This document shows positions 49,818 to 57,984 of a stretch of 64,000 nucleotides of DNA, in pieces. The position numbers were made by a program, and so were the translations under genes. The stretch spans positions 434,001 to 498,000 of the forward strand of contig NZ_PVTH01000003.1 of the NCBI RefSeq assembly GCF_003002875.1, written 5' to 3'. The notes under the pieces were generated by a model, which made no database searches, had not been told where the DNA came from, and saw only the letters and a program-made list of their open reading frames with translations. Origin of the DNA: Arcticibacter pallidicorallinus (lineage in GTDB: Bacteria; Bacteroidota; Bacteroidia; Sphingobacteriales; Sphingobacteriaceae). Each line of letters starts with the position of its first letter. Position 1 is the first letter of the stretch.

Positions 49818-52616
49818 TTAATGTGCTTTCAACCAGTTGGAGCCGGTGCCCATCTCAACGAGAATGGGAACGGTAGTAACCAGGGCAGTTCTCATACGTT
49901 CCCCGACGATCTCCTTTACCTGATCCAGCTCGGGTGTGAAGACGTCAAAAACAAGTTCATCATGTACCTGCATGGTCATTTTTGATATCAGTTTCCGTTC
50001 GCTGAAGTCCCTATGTATGTTGATCATCGCCACTTTAATGAGATCAGCCGCTGAACCCTGGATGGGGGCATTTATGGCGTTTCGTTCGGCAAATCCCCTG
50101 ACTGTTGCGTTTGCTGAGTTAATATCTCTCAGATAGCGACGGCGTCCCATAAGCGTTTCTACATAGCCATTCTCCCGCGCGAAGTTCATTGTGTCATTCA
50201 TATAGCGTTTTATGCCAGAATACTGGTTGAAGTATTCTTCGATAATTGCAGCCGCTTCTTTACGGGGGATACCCAGATTCTGGGAAAGGCCAAAGGCTGA
50301 TTGTCCGTATATGATTCCAAAGTTAACAGCCTTGGCGTTGCGTCGTCGGGTATCGTCGACCTCATCAAGAGCGATCCCATATACCTTTGCAGCGGTTGCC
50401 GTGTGGATGTCGAGTCCTTTGTTAAACGCGTCCATCATATTTTCATCGCGGCTGATTTCGGCAATAAGCCGGAGCTCGATTTGGGAATAATCTGCTGAAA
50501 GGAGAATGTGGTTTTCATCCCTGGGGATAAAGGCTTTCCTTACTTCTCTTCCCCGCTCTGTACGGATGGGGATGTTCTGAAGGTTTGGGTTGGTTGAACT
50601 AAGCCTTCCGGTGGCTGCGACTGCCTGGTTGTAGGAGGTATGCAACCTCTGGGTCTTCTGATTGATCAGCGTTGGCAACGCATCTACATACGTAGATTTC
50701 AATTTTTGGAGTTGACGAAAATCGAGGATATCACGGGCAATATCGCTTTTGCTCGCGAGCGCAGTGAGGATGTCTTCGCCGGTCTGGTATTGACCAGTTT
50801 TGGTTTTCTTCGCTTTGGGGTCAAGCTGAAGTTTGTCAAACAAGACTTCTCCTAACTGTTTTGGCGATGCAATATTGAATCTTACTCCGGCCTTCTCATA
50901 AATGGTTTTTTCTAGCTGTTCTATATCCACTTTCAGCTGGAGTGAATATTCGTCCAGTGCCTCCTTATCAATACGGACGCCTTCGCGCTCCATATCAGCC
51001 AGCACGTAGATCAGCGGTGTTTCCACCTCCCGGAATAGCTTGTCTGCATTTGCCTCGACAAGGCGTGGTTCAAACACTTCTTTGAGTTGCAGGGTAATAT
51101 CTGCATCTTCGGCGGCATACTCCTTGATTTTTTCTATTTCGACATCGCGCATATTACCCTGATTCTTGCCTTTCGATCCTATCAGGGAAGTAATCTCGAC
51201 GGGTTTATAGCCAAGATAGTTTTCTGCCAGAATATCCATATTGTGCCTTGTGTCGGGATCTAACAGGTAGTGTGCGATCATGGTATCGAAGAGCAAGCCC
51301 TGAACTTTTATATCATACCAGTTCAAGACGAGTATGTCGTACTTTAGATTCTGTCCGCTCTTCTCGATTTTTTCATTCTCGAACACTGGCTTGAAATGAT
51401 TGATCAAGCGGAATGTTTCTTCCTGATCTGCAGGGAAGGGAACGTACCATGCGTCGCCCGTCTTGATCGAAAAAGAGAGTCCGACCAGCTCACAATTGTT
51501 AGCGTCAATGCACGTTGTTTCGCTGTCGAAGCAAAAGCTGTTTACAGATTCGAGGATGCTGATGAGTTCAGCCACTTTTTCCGGCGTATCAGCCAGGTGA
51601 TAGGTATGGGGAGTATTATCGATATTTTTAGTGCCCTGAAGGGGTTCTTCCGGGACAGCGAAGGTGGGAGCAGGGGTGTTGACGGGCTGACCGAAAAGAT
51701 CGATCTGCTGGCCGAATCCCGTAGGTGCCGAGCCTTCAGCTTTTAGTTCTTCACCAAAAACCCTGCGGCCGATCGTTCGGAACTCCAGTTCAGCAAACAA
51801 CGGCTCCAGCATTTCCCTGCTTGGTTCAGTAACAAGCAAGGCCTCTTCGTCCAGTTCAACGGGGGCGTTAAGCATGATGGTAGCGAGCTTTTTAGAGATA
51901 AGCCCCTGCTCGGCGAATTTCTCGACGTTCTCACGCATCTTGCCCTTCAGTTGATGACTGTTTTCGATAACGGCTTCAACTGATCCGAATTGTTTTATAA
52001 GAGTTTTGGCAGTTTTTTCGCCAATGCCCGGGATGCCGGGAATATTATCGACCGCGTCACCCCACATACCAAGTATGTCGATAACCTGATGGACATGTTC
52101 TACCTCCCATTTAGCCAACACTTCCGGAACTCCCATAATTTCGAAGTCATTGCCCATCCGCGCCGGCTTGTATATAAATATATTATCAGACACCAGCTGG
52201 GCGAAGTCTTTATCGGGTGTCATGCAGAATACGGTATATCCTGCTTGTTCGGCCTTTTTTGCCAAAGTTCCGATAATATCATCAGCCTCATAGCCATCAG
52301 ACGTGATCACAGGAATTCCAAAGCCCTGAATCAGCTTGAAGACATAGGGAAGGGCTGCAGAGAGATCCTCCGGCATAGCCTGCCGGTGTGCTTTATAATC
52401 TGTAAACTCAATATGTCGTTCTGTAGGAGCTTCGGTATCGAAAACTACGGCAAGATGGGTGGGTGTCTCCTTTTTTAATATTTCGAGCAGGGTATTCGTG
52501 AAACCCATTACTGCGGAGGTATTCAATCCCGAGGAAGTAAACCTCGGATTTTTGCTAAGAGCGAAGTGAGCCCTGTAGATCAGGGCCATACCGTCTAAAA
52601 GAAATAATTTTTTCAT
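49818..52616 (-). CDS. polA: DNA polymerase I
   Basis: A complete 932-residue family A polymerase for lagging-strand processing and repair. The 5'-nuclease domain covers about residues 1-290, with LDGMALIYRAHFAL and SDGYEADDIIGTLA metal sites. The 3'-5' proofreading domain appears active: FDSETT near residue 368, LKYDILVL near residue 424 and FDTMIAHYLLDP near residue 443 supply its acidic residues. The polymerase domain has motif A DYSQIELR, motif B RRNAKAVNFGIIYGQ and motif C VHDELVF. It starts directly after the stop of the upstream carboxymuconolactone decarboxylase-family gene. Confidence 0.96.
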   Translation of the reverse strand: MKKLFLLDGMALIYRAHFALSKNPRFTSSGLNTSAVMGFTNTLLEILKKETPTHLAVVFDTEAPTERHIEFTDYKAHRQAMPEDLSAALPYVFKLIQGFGIPVITSDGYEADDIIGTLAKKAEQAGYTVFCMTPDKDFAQLVSDNIFIYKPARMGNDFEIMGVPEVLAKWEVEHVHQVIDILGMWGDAVDNIPGIPGIGEKTAKTLIKQFGSVEAVIENSHQLKGKMRENVEKFAEQGLISKKLATIMLNAPVELDEEALLVTEPSREMLEPLFAELEFRTIGRRVFGEELKAEGSAPTGFGQQIDLFGQPVNTPAPTFAVPEEPLQGTKNIDNTPHTYHLADTPEKVAELISILESVNSFCFDSETTCIDANNCELVGLSFSIKTGDAWYVPFPADQEETFRLINHFKPVFENEKIEKSGQNLKYDILVLNWYDIKVQGLLFDTMIAHYLLDPDTRHNMDILAENYLGYKPVEITSLIGSKGKNQGNMRDVEIEKIKEYAAEDADITLQLKEVFEPRLVEANADKLFREVETPLIYVLADMEREGVRIDKEALDEYSLQLKVDIEQLEKTIYEKAGVRFNIASPKQLGEVLFDKLQLDPKAKKTKTGQYQTGEDILTALASKSDIARDILDFRQLQKLKSTYVDALPTLINQKTQRLHTSYNQAVAATGRLSSTNPNLQNIPIRTERGREVRKAFIPRDENHILLSADYSQIELRLIAEISRDENMMDAFNKGLDIHTATAAKVYGIALDEVDDTRRRNAKAVNFGIIYGQSAFGLSQNLGIPRKEAAAIIEEYFNQYSGIKRYMNDTMNFARENGYVETLMGRRRYLRDINSANATVRGFAERNAINAPIQGSAADLIKVAMINIHRDFSERKLISKMTMQVHDELVFDVFTPELDQVKEIVGERMRTALVTTVPILVEMGTGSNWLKAH

Positions 52617-52976
52617 TTAAAGGATCGTTTTATCAGAAACCGACAGCTCATCCCAGTATTCGACAGCTCTCCGGTAGTGAGGAATAACAATAGAACCTCC
52701 GACCAGGTTCGCGATCATAAATACTTCGTTAAGCTCTTCCGAAGTGACGCCTGCTTCATGGCATTTACCGAGATGGTATTTGATGCAGTCATCGCAGCGA
52801 AGTACCATAGAGGCAACCAGACCCAGCATTTCTTTCGTTTTGACACTCAACGCTCCTTCTGCGTAGGAGGTCGTATCGAGTGCGAAAAAACGTTTGATAT
52901 TGGTGTTGGCGGTTTCCATGACCCGGTCGTTCATGCGGGTTCTGTAATCATTAAACTCGTTTACTAACTTTCCCAT
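52617..52976 (-). CDS. Carboxymuconolactone decarboxylase family protein (AhpD-like)
   Basis: A 119-residue helical protein of the CMD/AhpD family. The CxxC redox motif is RCDDCIKYHL near residue 70, preceded by KTKEMLGLVASMVL, and a His downstream completes the usual C-x-x-C-x-x-x-H pattern. Members with CxxC act as alkylhydroperoxidases or disulfide reductases rather than decarboxylases, so an antioxidant role is likely. It lies directly upstream of polA with stop and start codons abutting (TAAATG). Confidence 0.88.
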   Translation of the reverse strand: MGKLVNEFNDYRTRMNDRVMETANTNIKRFFALDTTSYAEGALSVKTKEMLGLVASMVLRCDDCIKYHLGKCHEAGVTSEELNEVFMIANLVGGSIVIPHYRRAVEYWDELSVSDKTIL

Positions 52977-52980
52977 CTTA

Positions 52981-53304
52981 TTATTTTAAGGGGTTCCAGA
53001 ATAGATGCCGGAAATTTACAACTTGATCATTTATCACTTCTACTCCTTCGTTTCTCAGCAGTTCAGCCATCAGTGACTCTCCCTGAAAGGCGCGCTTTCC
53101 TGTGAGAAGGCCTGTACGGTTGACTACACGGTGTGCAGGAACCGGAGGGGTTACTGTAGCTGAGCCATTCATTGCGTATCCCACCATCCTGGCTGATCCC
53201 TTAGTTCCAAGGGCTTCGGCTATGGCACCATAGGTGGTGACCCTTCCGGGGGGAATTTCTCTGGCAATAGCATAGACCTTTTCGAAGAAATTTTCATCAT
53301 TCAT
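52981..53304 (-). CDS. Alkyltransferase-like protein (MGMT family without active-site Cys)
   Basis: A 107-residue protein equivalent to the DNA-binding domain of O6-alkylguanine-DNA methyltransferase. The helix-turn-helix region with PPGRVTTYGAIAEALG at residues 18-33 and the Arg finger in GSARMVGYAM are present. The active-site motif PCHRV is replaced by PAHRV, with Ala57 in place of the acceptor Cys, so it cannot remove alkyl groups. Alkyltransferase-like proteins instead bind O6-alkylguanine and direct it to nucleotide excision repair. Its ATG overlaps the trmB stop, and it lies upstream of polA in the same operon. Confidence 0.88.
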   Translation of the reverse strand: MNDENFFEKVYAIAREIPPGRVTTYGAIAEALGTKGSARMVGYAMNGSATVTPPVPAHRVVNRTGLLTGKRAFQGESLMAELLRNEGVEVINDQVVNFRHLFWNPLK

Positions 53305-53954
53305 TACTTAAAGCTACAGCTTAAATAGTTGATGTTCTTGTCGTGTAACAGATATTTTTTCTCATAGTATGTTTTGATGGAAAGAATATCGCTAACCAGA
53401 TCTGATTTATACAAATCTTCTGTCCGGCTAAGAAGCGTCAAACCCTGCTCTTCTATCTTCTCGAGCGTATAGGCATGAAGTGCATCGTTATCGGTCTTCA
53501 GGTGTAAGATGCCTTCGTCGTTAAAAATGATTTTGTATTTTTCGAGAAACCGGGGGGAGGTAAGTCGTTTTTTCTCGCGGCTCACCTGAGGTTGCGGATC
53601 TGGGAAGGTAATCCAGATTTCTGATACCTCATTTTCGTCAAAATAATCCAGGATATTCTCGATCTGGATACGAAGAAATGCAACATTCGATATGCCTTCT
53701 TCTATGGCTGTTTTGGCGCCTCTCCAAATGCGGTTTCCTTTGTAGTCAATTCCTATGAAGTTCTTTTCGGGAAATAATTTAGCGAGGTTTACGGTGTATT
53801 CCCCCTTTCCACACGCCAGTTCAAGAATAAGCGGTTTGTCGTTTTGGAAATGTGCGGCACTCCAGCGCCCCTTCAAAGGTTTGCCTTCATCCAGCTGTAA
53901 TACATTCGCGAATGTTTCTATTTCAGCGAATCGTCTTAGTTTATCTTTGCCCAT
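53304..53954 (-). CDS. trmB: tRNA (guanine-N7-)-methyltransferase
   Basis: TrmB makes m7G46 in the tRNA variable loop with SAM. The SAM motif ILELACGKGEYTVNLAKLFPE is near residue 48, with the NFIGIDYKGNRIWRGAKTA segment after it. The family motif EIWITFPDPQPQ near residue 115 carries the catalytic Asp. At 216 residues it is complete. It is the first gene of the operon trmB-ATL-AhpD-like-polA and has a TAnnTTTG box upstream. Confidence 0.93.
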   Translation of the reverse strand: MGKDKLRRFAEIETFANVLQLDEGKPLKGRWSAAHFQNDKPLILELACGKGEYTVNLAKLFPEKNFIGIDYKGNRIWRGAKTAIEEGISNVAFLRIQIENILDYFDENEVSEIWITFPDPQPQVSREKKRLTSPRFLEKYKIIFNDEGILHLKTDNDALHAYTLEKIEEQGLTLLSRTEDLYKSDLVSDILSIKTYYEKKYLLHDKNINYLSCSFK

Positions 53955-53971
53955 TGCATTGTTTTCGCTGC

Positions 53972-53979
53972 AAACTTAG
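53972..53979 (-). promoter_or_regulatory. Promoter -7 box of the trmB-polA operon
   Basis: TAAGTTTG on the minus strand matches TAnnTTTG and ends 17 nt before the trmB ATG. No clear -33 element is visible. Confidence 0.45.
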
Positions 53980-54012
53980 ATAAAAATCGCCTGATAAGGT
54001 ATAGATAAGGAC

Positions 54013-54052
54013 ATACAAAAAAGGCACTGGTTTAGCAGTGCCTTTTTTGTAT
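54013..54052. terminator. Strong terminator downstream of the small membrane-protein cluster
   Basis: A perfect 17-bp inverted repeat (54013-54029 with 54036-54052) with a 6-nt loop. Each arm contains a six-base A or T run next to a GGCACTG/CAGTGCC core, so it can stop transcription from either strand. It sits between the last gene of the YtxH cluster and the trmB promoter. Confidence 0.88.
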
Positions 54053-54055
54053 GAT

Positions 54056-54496
54056 TTAGAAACTTTCGCTATCAGGTGGAATCCCGTAATCGCGAACAGG
54101 GGCTCTTTTCTTTTTCGGTCCCATGAAGTTCTTTATCAGACCGTGGACCTTGTCTATTGCGCCTGAAACAGCGTTCGAGGTGACATTTTTTGCGGCCTTC
54201 TGAGAAAGGAAGGTAATGAGCATTTTAGCGATAAAGCCAGATCTTTTAAATAGGAATCCGTTCATGATCAGAGGAATTCCTACCCGTGCAAGATTGGTTA
54301 TCATATCCTGGTTCAACAAATTTTTACCCAAAGGCTGATTTGTATTACCGCTTTTAAACAGACTGCTAACCGCATGAAAGATCGCCGAAGGGCTGCTAAG
54401 CTGTTCTTTGATCAGTTCTTTTTGCTGAAATTCTTTAACCTTAAGGAGTTGTATCTCTGCCTGCACTTCTGCCAGACTACTGAAGTTCTTTTCCAT
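54056..54496 (-). CDS. Hypothetical protein, possibly membrane-associated
   Basis: A 146-residue protein without a recognised family. The first 45 residues are charged and helical. The middle contains hydrophobic stretches (LARVGIPLIMNGFLF and FIAKMLITFLSQKAA, about residues 70-100) that may contact the membrane, and the tail is basic then acidic. Its ATG overlaps the stop of the holin-like gene by 1 nt, so it belongs functionally with the two membrane proteins upstream. Such three-gene groups are common in Bacteroidota and may be envelope stress related; that is inference. Confidence 0.75.
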   Translation of the reverse strand: MEKNFSSLAEVQAEIQLLKVKEFQQKELIKEQLSSPSAIFHAVSSLFKSGNTNQPLGKNLLNQDMITNLARVGIPLIMNGFLFKRSGFIAKMLITFLSQKAAKNVTSNAVSGAIDKVHGLIKNFMGPKKKRAPVRDYGIPPDSESF

Positions 54497-54855
54497 TAGT
54501 TCTCTCCTTTATTAAATATTTTTTTAACCATAAAGTCCTGCAGGAACTTGTTGATATACTTCTCCTTGCTCATATTGGTAACTATGGCAAGGGCAAGATA
54601 AATCAATGCGACTATTCCAAAGCCCGCTGCATAGGAATTCAGTAATTCTCCTAGAAACAGGGCAAGCGTAATAGAGGCAAACAGGAATGTAAGCAGCATT
54701 GCAACCACCACGACAGCACCCGTAATCATTGAAGAAACGAGTACCGTAAGCTTATCAATGGCCGTCAGTCTTGTTAGTTCTACTTTGGTAGAAATATATT
54801 CTTTTATCAGAGAAACAATATCTGGGACTTGTTTCTGGTCTTGAGATTCGGGCAT
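54496..54855 (-). CDS. Holin-like (Phage_holin_3_6) membrane protein
   Basis: A 119-residue inner-membrane protein with two long hydrophobic segments (about residues 38-62 and 68-92), joined by a short turn, and an amphipathic N-terminal helix. The LIKEYISTKVELTRLTAIDK start is typical of the Phage_holin_3_6 family, which in free-living bacteria is not phage-derived and is often found beside YtxH proteins. No lysis genes are nearby. It follows the YtxH gene by about 30 nt. Confidence 0.8.
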   Translation of the reverse strand: MPESQDQKQVPDIVSLIKEYISTKVELTRLTAIDKLTVLVSSMITGAVVVVAMLLTFLFASITLALFLGELLNSYAAGFGIVALIYLALAIVTNMSKEKYINKFLQDFMVKKIFNKGEN

Positions 54856-54886
54856 AGTCTTAAAGGTAAATGAAACAGATCTTTAA

Positions 54887-55165
54887 TTAAGCAGGCTCTG
54901 TTGCTGGAGCTTTGACTTCTTCAAGAGTATCTTCGGCCGTACCAAGGGTTGTTTTGAGATTTTCAACGATTTTCTCTTTCAATGATGATAAATTGTCAAT
55001 TTCCTCTGCTGCACGGTCCTTGATTGTATCTCCCAAGTTTTTTAATGCATCATTTAGCCTGTCGCGGGTTTCAGTTCCTCTTTCTGGTGCGAACAGGATA
55101 CCAAGGGCTGCTCCCGCAGCTACTCCTGCTAATAGTGCCACTAATACTTTTGAATTGTCATTCAT
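54887..55165 (-). CDS. YtxH domain protein
   Basis: A 92-residue protein with one N-terminal membrane helix rich in Gly/Ala (LVALLAGVAAGAALGILFAP) followed by APERGTETRDRL, the YtxH signature, and a charged amphipathic helical tail. The longer frame begins with GTG 33 nt upstream; the ATG giving MNDNSKVLVALL is chosen because it places the family domain at the N-terminus. YtxH proteins are general-stress proteins in Bacillus. It heads the cluster with the holin-like and unknown genes. Confidence 0.85.
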   Translation of the reverse strand: MNDNSKVLVALLAGVAAGAALGILFAPERGTETRDRLNDALKNLGDTIKDRAAEEIDNLSSLKEKIVENLKTTLGTAEDTLEEVKAPATEPA

Positions 55166-55252
55166 GGTTAAAAAGTTTAAGTTATAAGGTAATATCACTT
55201 ATAATACAAAAGAAGTGATGGAACTGTTTTGATAATTTGTCTTTATATAGGG

Positions 55253-56236
55253 TTAGTCTCTGCACTCTTCCTCCAGTGTTTGAAGTGCCTGATCGGCAAA
55301 AGAAGCATTCATACGAATAGCATCAAACAGTGAGGTATCCCTCGCATAAGCTTCCGGATCGAGCTCGGTCTCAATTGCCTGATTGATTTTTGAGAGGGAG
55401 GTTCTTACCGCCCTTACAGACCTGGAAAATCGATCTCTCAGTACATGAGATGACGATGGTGTTGCGGAATGTTGGAATTGTGGATGGCTTTCTTTAACTT
55501 CTTTAATAAACGTGTAGAATAGCTCGGTTTGGCCGTGCTGGGGTATTTCAATGAAAGAGGATACGCAACACGTGCGGACGTCTCCGTTTAATGTAAGGAC
55601 TTCCAGCAGCGTTTCGTTTATCGCACCGTCTCTTTGGAGCACCCTTACGAAAGATTGCCGTTGAGAGGAATGGCGGTAGAAAAAAGCAGTATTGATATCT
55701 TCCATGTCAGCATAATTAACACCGAAAAAACTCAGGGCACTGCGGTTAGCATCAAGTATTTGACCGGAGGGGGTGCTGATAATTATCGCGTCTTTGGAAC
55801 GTTCGAACAGAACGCGAAAGGTGTGCTCATTCCTTTTGAGTTTTTCCAGCATTTCAAACTGTGTAGTAGCGTAGCGGACTGATCGTTCCAATACTTCAGT
55901 ATTAACCCGGTCTTTGGTGATATAATCGGCTGCTCCAGCTTTCAGAGCTTTTTCGTTTATACTTTCCTCCCCCTTGCTGGTTAGCATGATAATGGGTTTA
56001 GTACAATTAGATTTAACTGCTTCGCTCAGGAGTCGAATACCGGAGTAATTTGCAAATTTATAGTCTACCAGATAAAGTGCATAACGATCCTTGAGCATGG
56101 CGTTTATCGCTTCCGAGTAGGTGGCACACCAACTCAAGCTGTACCTTTTTGTGTCAATTCCCGAAGCTAAAAGGTTATGTATCATGAAGTAATTATCTTC
56201 ATTGTCGTCAACCAAAAGTATTTTCAGGGCTTGCAT
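55253..56236 (-). CDS. Response regulator with PAS domain
   Basis: A 327-residue protein. Residues 1-~125 are a receiver domain with VDDNEDNYF (residues 9-12), phospho-acceptor Asp in ALYLVDYKFANYSG near residue 58, and Lys in DYITKDRV near residue 108. Residues ~140-250 are a PAS sensor domain (FRVLFERSKDAIIISTPSGQILDANRSALSFFG). The last ~75 residues form a helical region resembling a phosphotransfer-like or dimerisation helix, without an obvious kinase H box. No DNA-binding domain is seen. It is downstream of the sigma-54 activator gene on the same strand. Confidence 0.83.
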   Translation of the reverse strand: MQALKILLVDDNEDNYFMIHNLLASGIDTKRYSLSWCATYSEAINAMLKDRYALYLVDYKFANYSGIRLLSEAVKSNCTKPIIMLTSKGEESINEKALKAGAADYITKDRVNTEVLERSVRYATTQFEMLEKLKRNEHTFRVLFERSKDAIIISTPSGQILDANRSALSFFGVNYADMEDINTAFFYRHSSQRQSFVRVLQRDGAINETLLEVLTLNGDVRTCCVSSFIEIPQHGQTELFYTFIKEVKESHPQFQHSATPSSSHVLRDRFSRSVRAVRTSLSKINQAIETELDPEAYARDTSLFDAIRMNASFADQALQTLEEECRD

Positions 56237-56318
56237 CTAATTCTAAGTTCTGAGCGGGATGATAAATTGTAATGCCTCTATCCGTTTTAGACAAGTAAAG
56301 GAAATCGACATTTCTGTC

Positions 56319-56332
56319 GACAATATATTGTC
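56319..56332. promoter_or_regulatory. 14-bp perfect palindrome between two regulator genes
   Basis: GACAATATATTGTC lies in the 137-bp gap between the NtrC-type gene and the receiver-PAS gene. A second short hairpin CGACA-TTTC-TGTCG overlaps its left end. A dimeric repressor or activator site is one reading. Confidence 0.4.
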
Positions 56333-56373
56333 AAAAAAAATGCCACTATCCGTTTTTCCAGCCCTGATGGATA

Positions 56374-57774
56374 TTATCCGAGGTTGATAGCCTTCATCTT
56401 ATTATAGAGTGTTTTTCTATCTATGTTTAGAATCTGTGCTGCTTTGGTTTTATTAAAGTTGACTTCCTTCAAAACGGTCAGAATTGTTTCATATTCAGCT
56501 TCAAGCGCCGCATCTTTCAGGCCGCGACGCGGCTCACGGGAATGTATAGCATCGACGGCAATTTCCATGGCTGCAGATTTGGTGTAATTTGAGATCTCCA
56601 GAGGAAGTGCCTTCAGCTGAACTTTAGGGGTTTCAGACAAGAGTGTCGCGCGACGGATAACGTTTTTGAGTTCCCTCACGTTGCCAGGCCAGTTGTAGCT
56701 CATCAGGCAAGTAATCACCTCGCTGGAAAAGCCTTCGATATTTCTGTTAAGCTCCTTATTTGTGAATTTCAGGAATTTCTCTGCGAAGATCATGATGTCG
56801 ATATCCCGTTCACGCAAAGGAGGTAAGTGGATGCAGAATTCATTAAACCGGTGGTAAAGATCCTCCCGGAAGCGTCCTTTTTGAATGGCCTCATGCAGGT
56901 TTTCATTGGTAGCGATTATTATACGTACATCAAGGTCTATTTCTTTGGTGCTTCCAATTCGCTTCACTTTTCGTTCTTGCACGATCCTTAGCAGTGCTGC
57001 CTGAATTTCGTAAGACAGGTTTCCGACCTCATCCAGGAAAAGTGTTCCTCCGTTTGCCATCTCGAAGTGGCCGATTTTGGTATATAGCGCTCCGGTAAAG
57101 GAGCCCTTTTCATGTCCAAAAAATTCGCTTCCCGCGAGTTCTTTTGTGAGAGAACCGCAGTCCATAGCAATAAACGGTTTATCTCTACGATTACTTTTGA
57201 GGTGGATGGCATGCGCAATGGATTCTTTTCCAGTGCCACTTTCGCCAGTCAGGATTACACTGTAATTAGTTGGAGAGATCAGGTCCAGCTGTTTTATGAG
57301 CTCTTTTGAAGCGGCGCTTTCTCCAATGATAAATTCATCAGGATACTCCCCCGCTTTGGCAGCTTTCTCTTTTCGCTGAGGAGTTGGAGAGCCTTCAGAT
57401 TTAAAAATAGTGTATTGAAGATCAATAGCTTTACTTATGGTATTCAGAATTTCATCTGGATATAAAGGCTTCGTGATGTAATCGTAAGCGCCCATTTTGA
57501 TAAGCTCTACGGCAAGTTTGATATCTGAATAGCCAGTAATGATGATTACCCCCGTTTGCGGATAGAGTGCTTTTACTTTTTTAAGTATTTCTCTTCCATC
57601 GGTATCCTCAAGCCGAAAGTCACACAGTACCAGTTGAAACTTTTCCTTCGAGAGCAGCTCCAGTGCTGCGGCTCCGGTTAAGGCAGTAGCTACTTCATAT
57701 CCGTTTCTTGTGAGAAACTTTGATAACAATATTCCGATATTTACTTCATCATCAACTATTAGAATTCTTTTCAT
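56374..57774 (-). CDS. Sigma-54-dependent response regulator (NtrC family)
   Basis: A 466-residue three-domain activator. The receiver domain has Asp8-Asp9 and phospho-acceptor Asp52 (VLCDFRLEDTDG). The AAA+ domain has Walker A GESGTGKES near residue 178, the sigma-54 contact loop GSFTGA near residue 223, and Walker B GGTLFLDEVG near residue 243. The C-terminal FIS-type helix-turn-helix ends NKTKAAQILNIDRKTLYNKM. All catalytic motifs look intact. It activates sigma-54 promoters when phosphorylated; its cognate kinase is not adjacent. The receiver-PAS gene follows after 137 bp. Confidence 0.93.
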   Translation of the reverse strand: MKRILIVDDEVNIGILLSKFLTRNGYEVATALTGAAALELLSKEKFQLVLCDFRLEDTDGREILKKVKALYPQTGVIIITGYSDIKLAVELIKMGAYDYITKPLYPDEILNTISKAIDLQYTIFKSEGSPTPQRKEKAAKAGEYPDEFIIGESAASKELIKQLDLISPTNYSVILTGESGTGKESIAHAIHLKSNRRDKPFIAMDCGSLTKELAGSEFFGHEKGSFTGALYTKIGHFEMANGGTLFLDEVGNLSYEIQAALLRIVQERKVKRIGSTKEIDLDVRIIIATNENLHEAIQKGRFREDLYHRFNEFCIHLPPLRERDIDIMIFAEKFLKFTNKELNRNIEGFSSEVITCLMSYNWPGNVRELKNVIRRATLLSETPKVQLKALPLEISNYTKSAAMEIAVDAIHSREPRRGLKDAALEAEYETILTVLKEVNFNKTKAAQILNIDRKTLYNKMKAINLG

Positions 57775-57935
57775 ATATATCGCCGAAAGTAATAAAGGTA
57801 TATTTTATATTTAATATGGGAAAAATTTTCTACAACTGACGTAAAAATTATCCTATAAAACCCCTTATAGCGGTTCTTGACAATTATTATGTAAATATAG
57901 GAAACGGTAAGTAAATTGTTCCTGAATTTACCCAC

Positions 57936-57965
57936 TGTGCGATAAGGAAATGTTTAGTATTTTTG
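57936..57965 (+). promoter_or_regulatory. Promoter of glnS
   Basis: TATTTTTG (57958-57965) matches TAnnTTTG; TGTG (57936-57939), one base from TTTG, lies 18 bp upstream. The box ends 19 nt before the glnS ATG. Confidence 0.6.
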
Positions 57966-57984
57966 ACGTCTTTTTAACCTGAAT

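Noticed and set aside
51990-52478. 162-residue plus-strand frame inside polA
   Set aside because: It is opposite the conserved 5'-nuclease domain of polA and is Cys/Phe-rich in the way typical of shadow frames.
54496-54855. Holin-like gene as a sign of a prophage
   Set aside because: No lysin, capsid, integrase or other phage gene is near, and the family is widespread in chromosomal stress clusters.
57877-57901. TTGACA...TATAGG resembling an enterobacterial sigma-70 promoter upstream of glnS
   Set aside because: The spacer is only 13 bp and Bacteroidota do not use this consensus; a TAnnTTTG box closer to the gene fits better.
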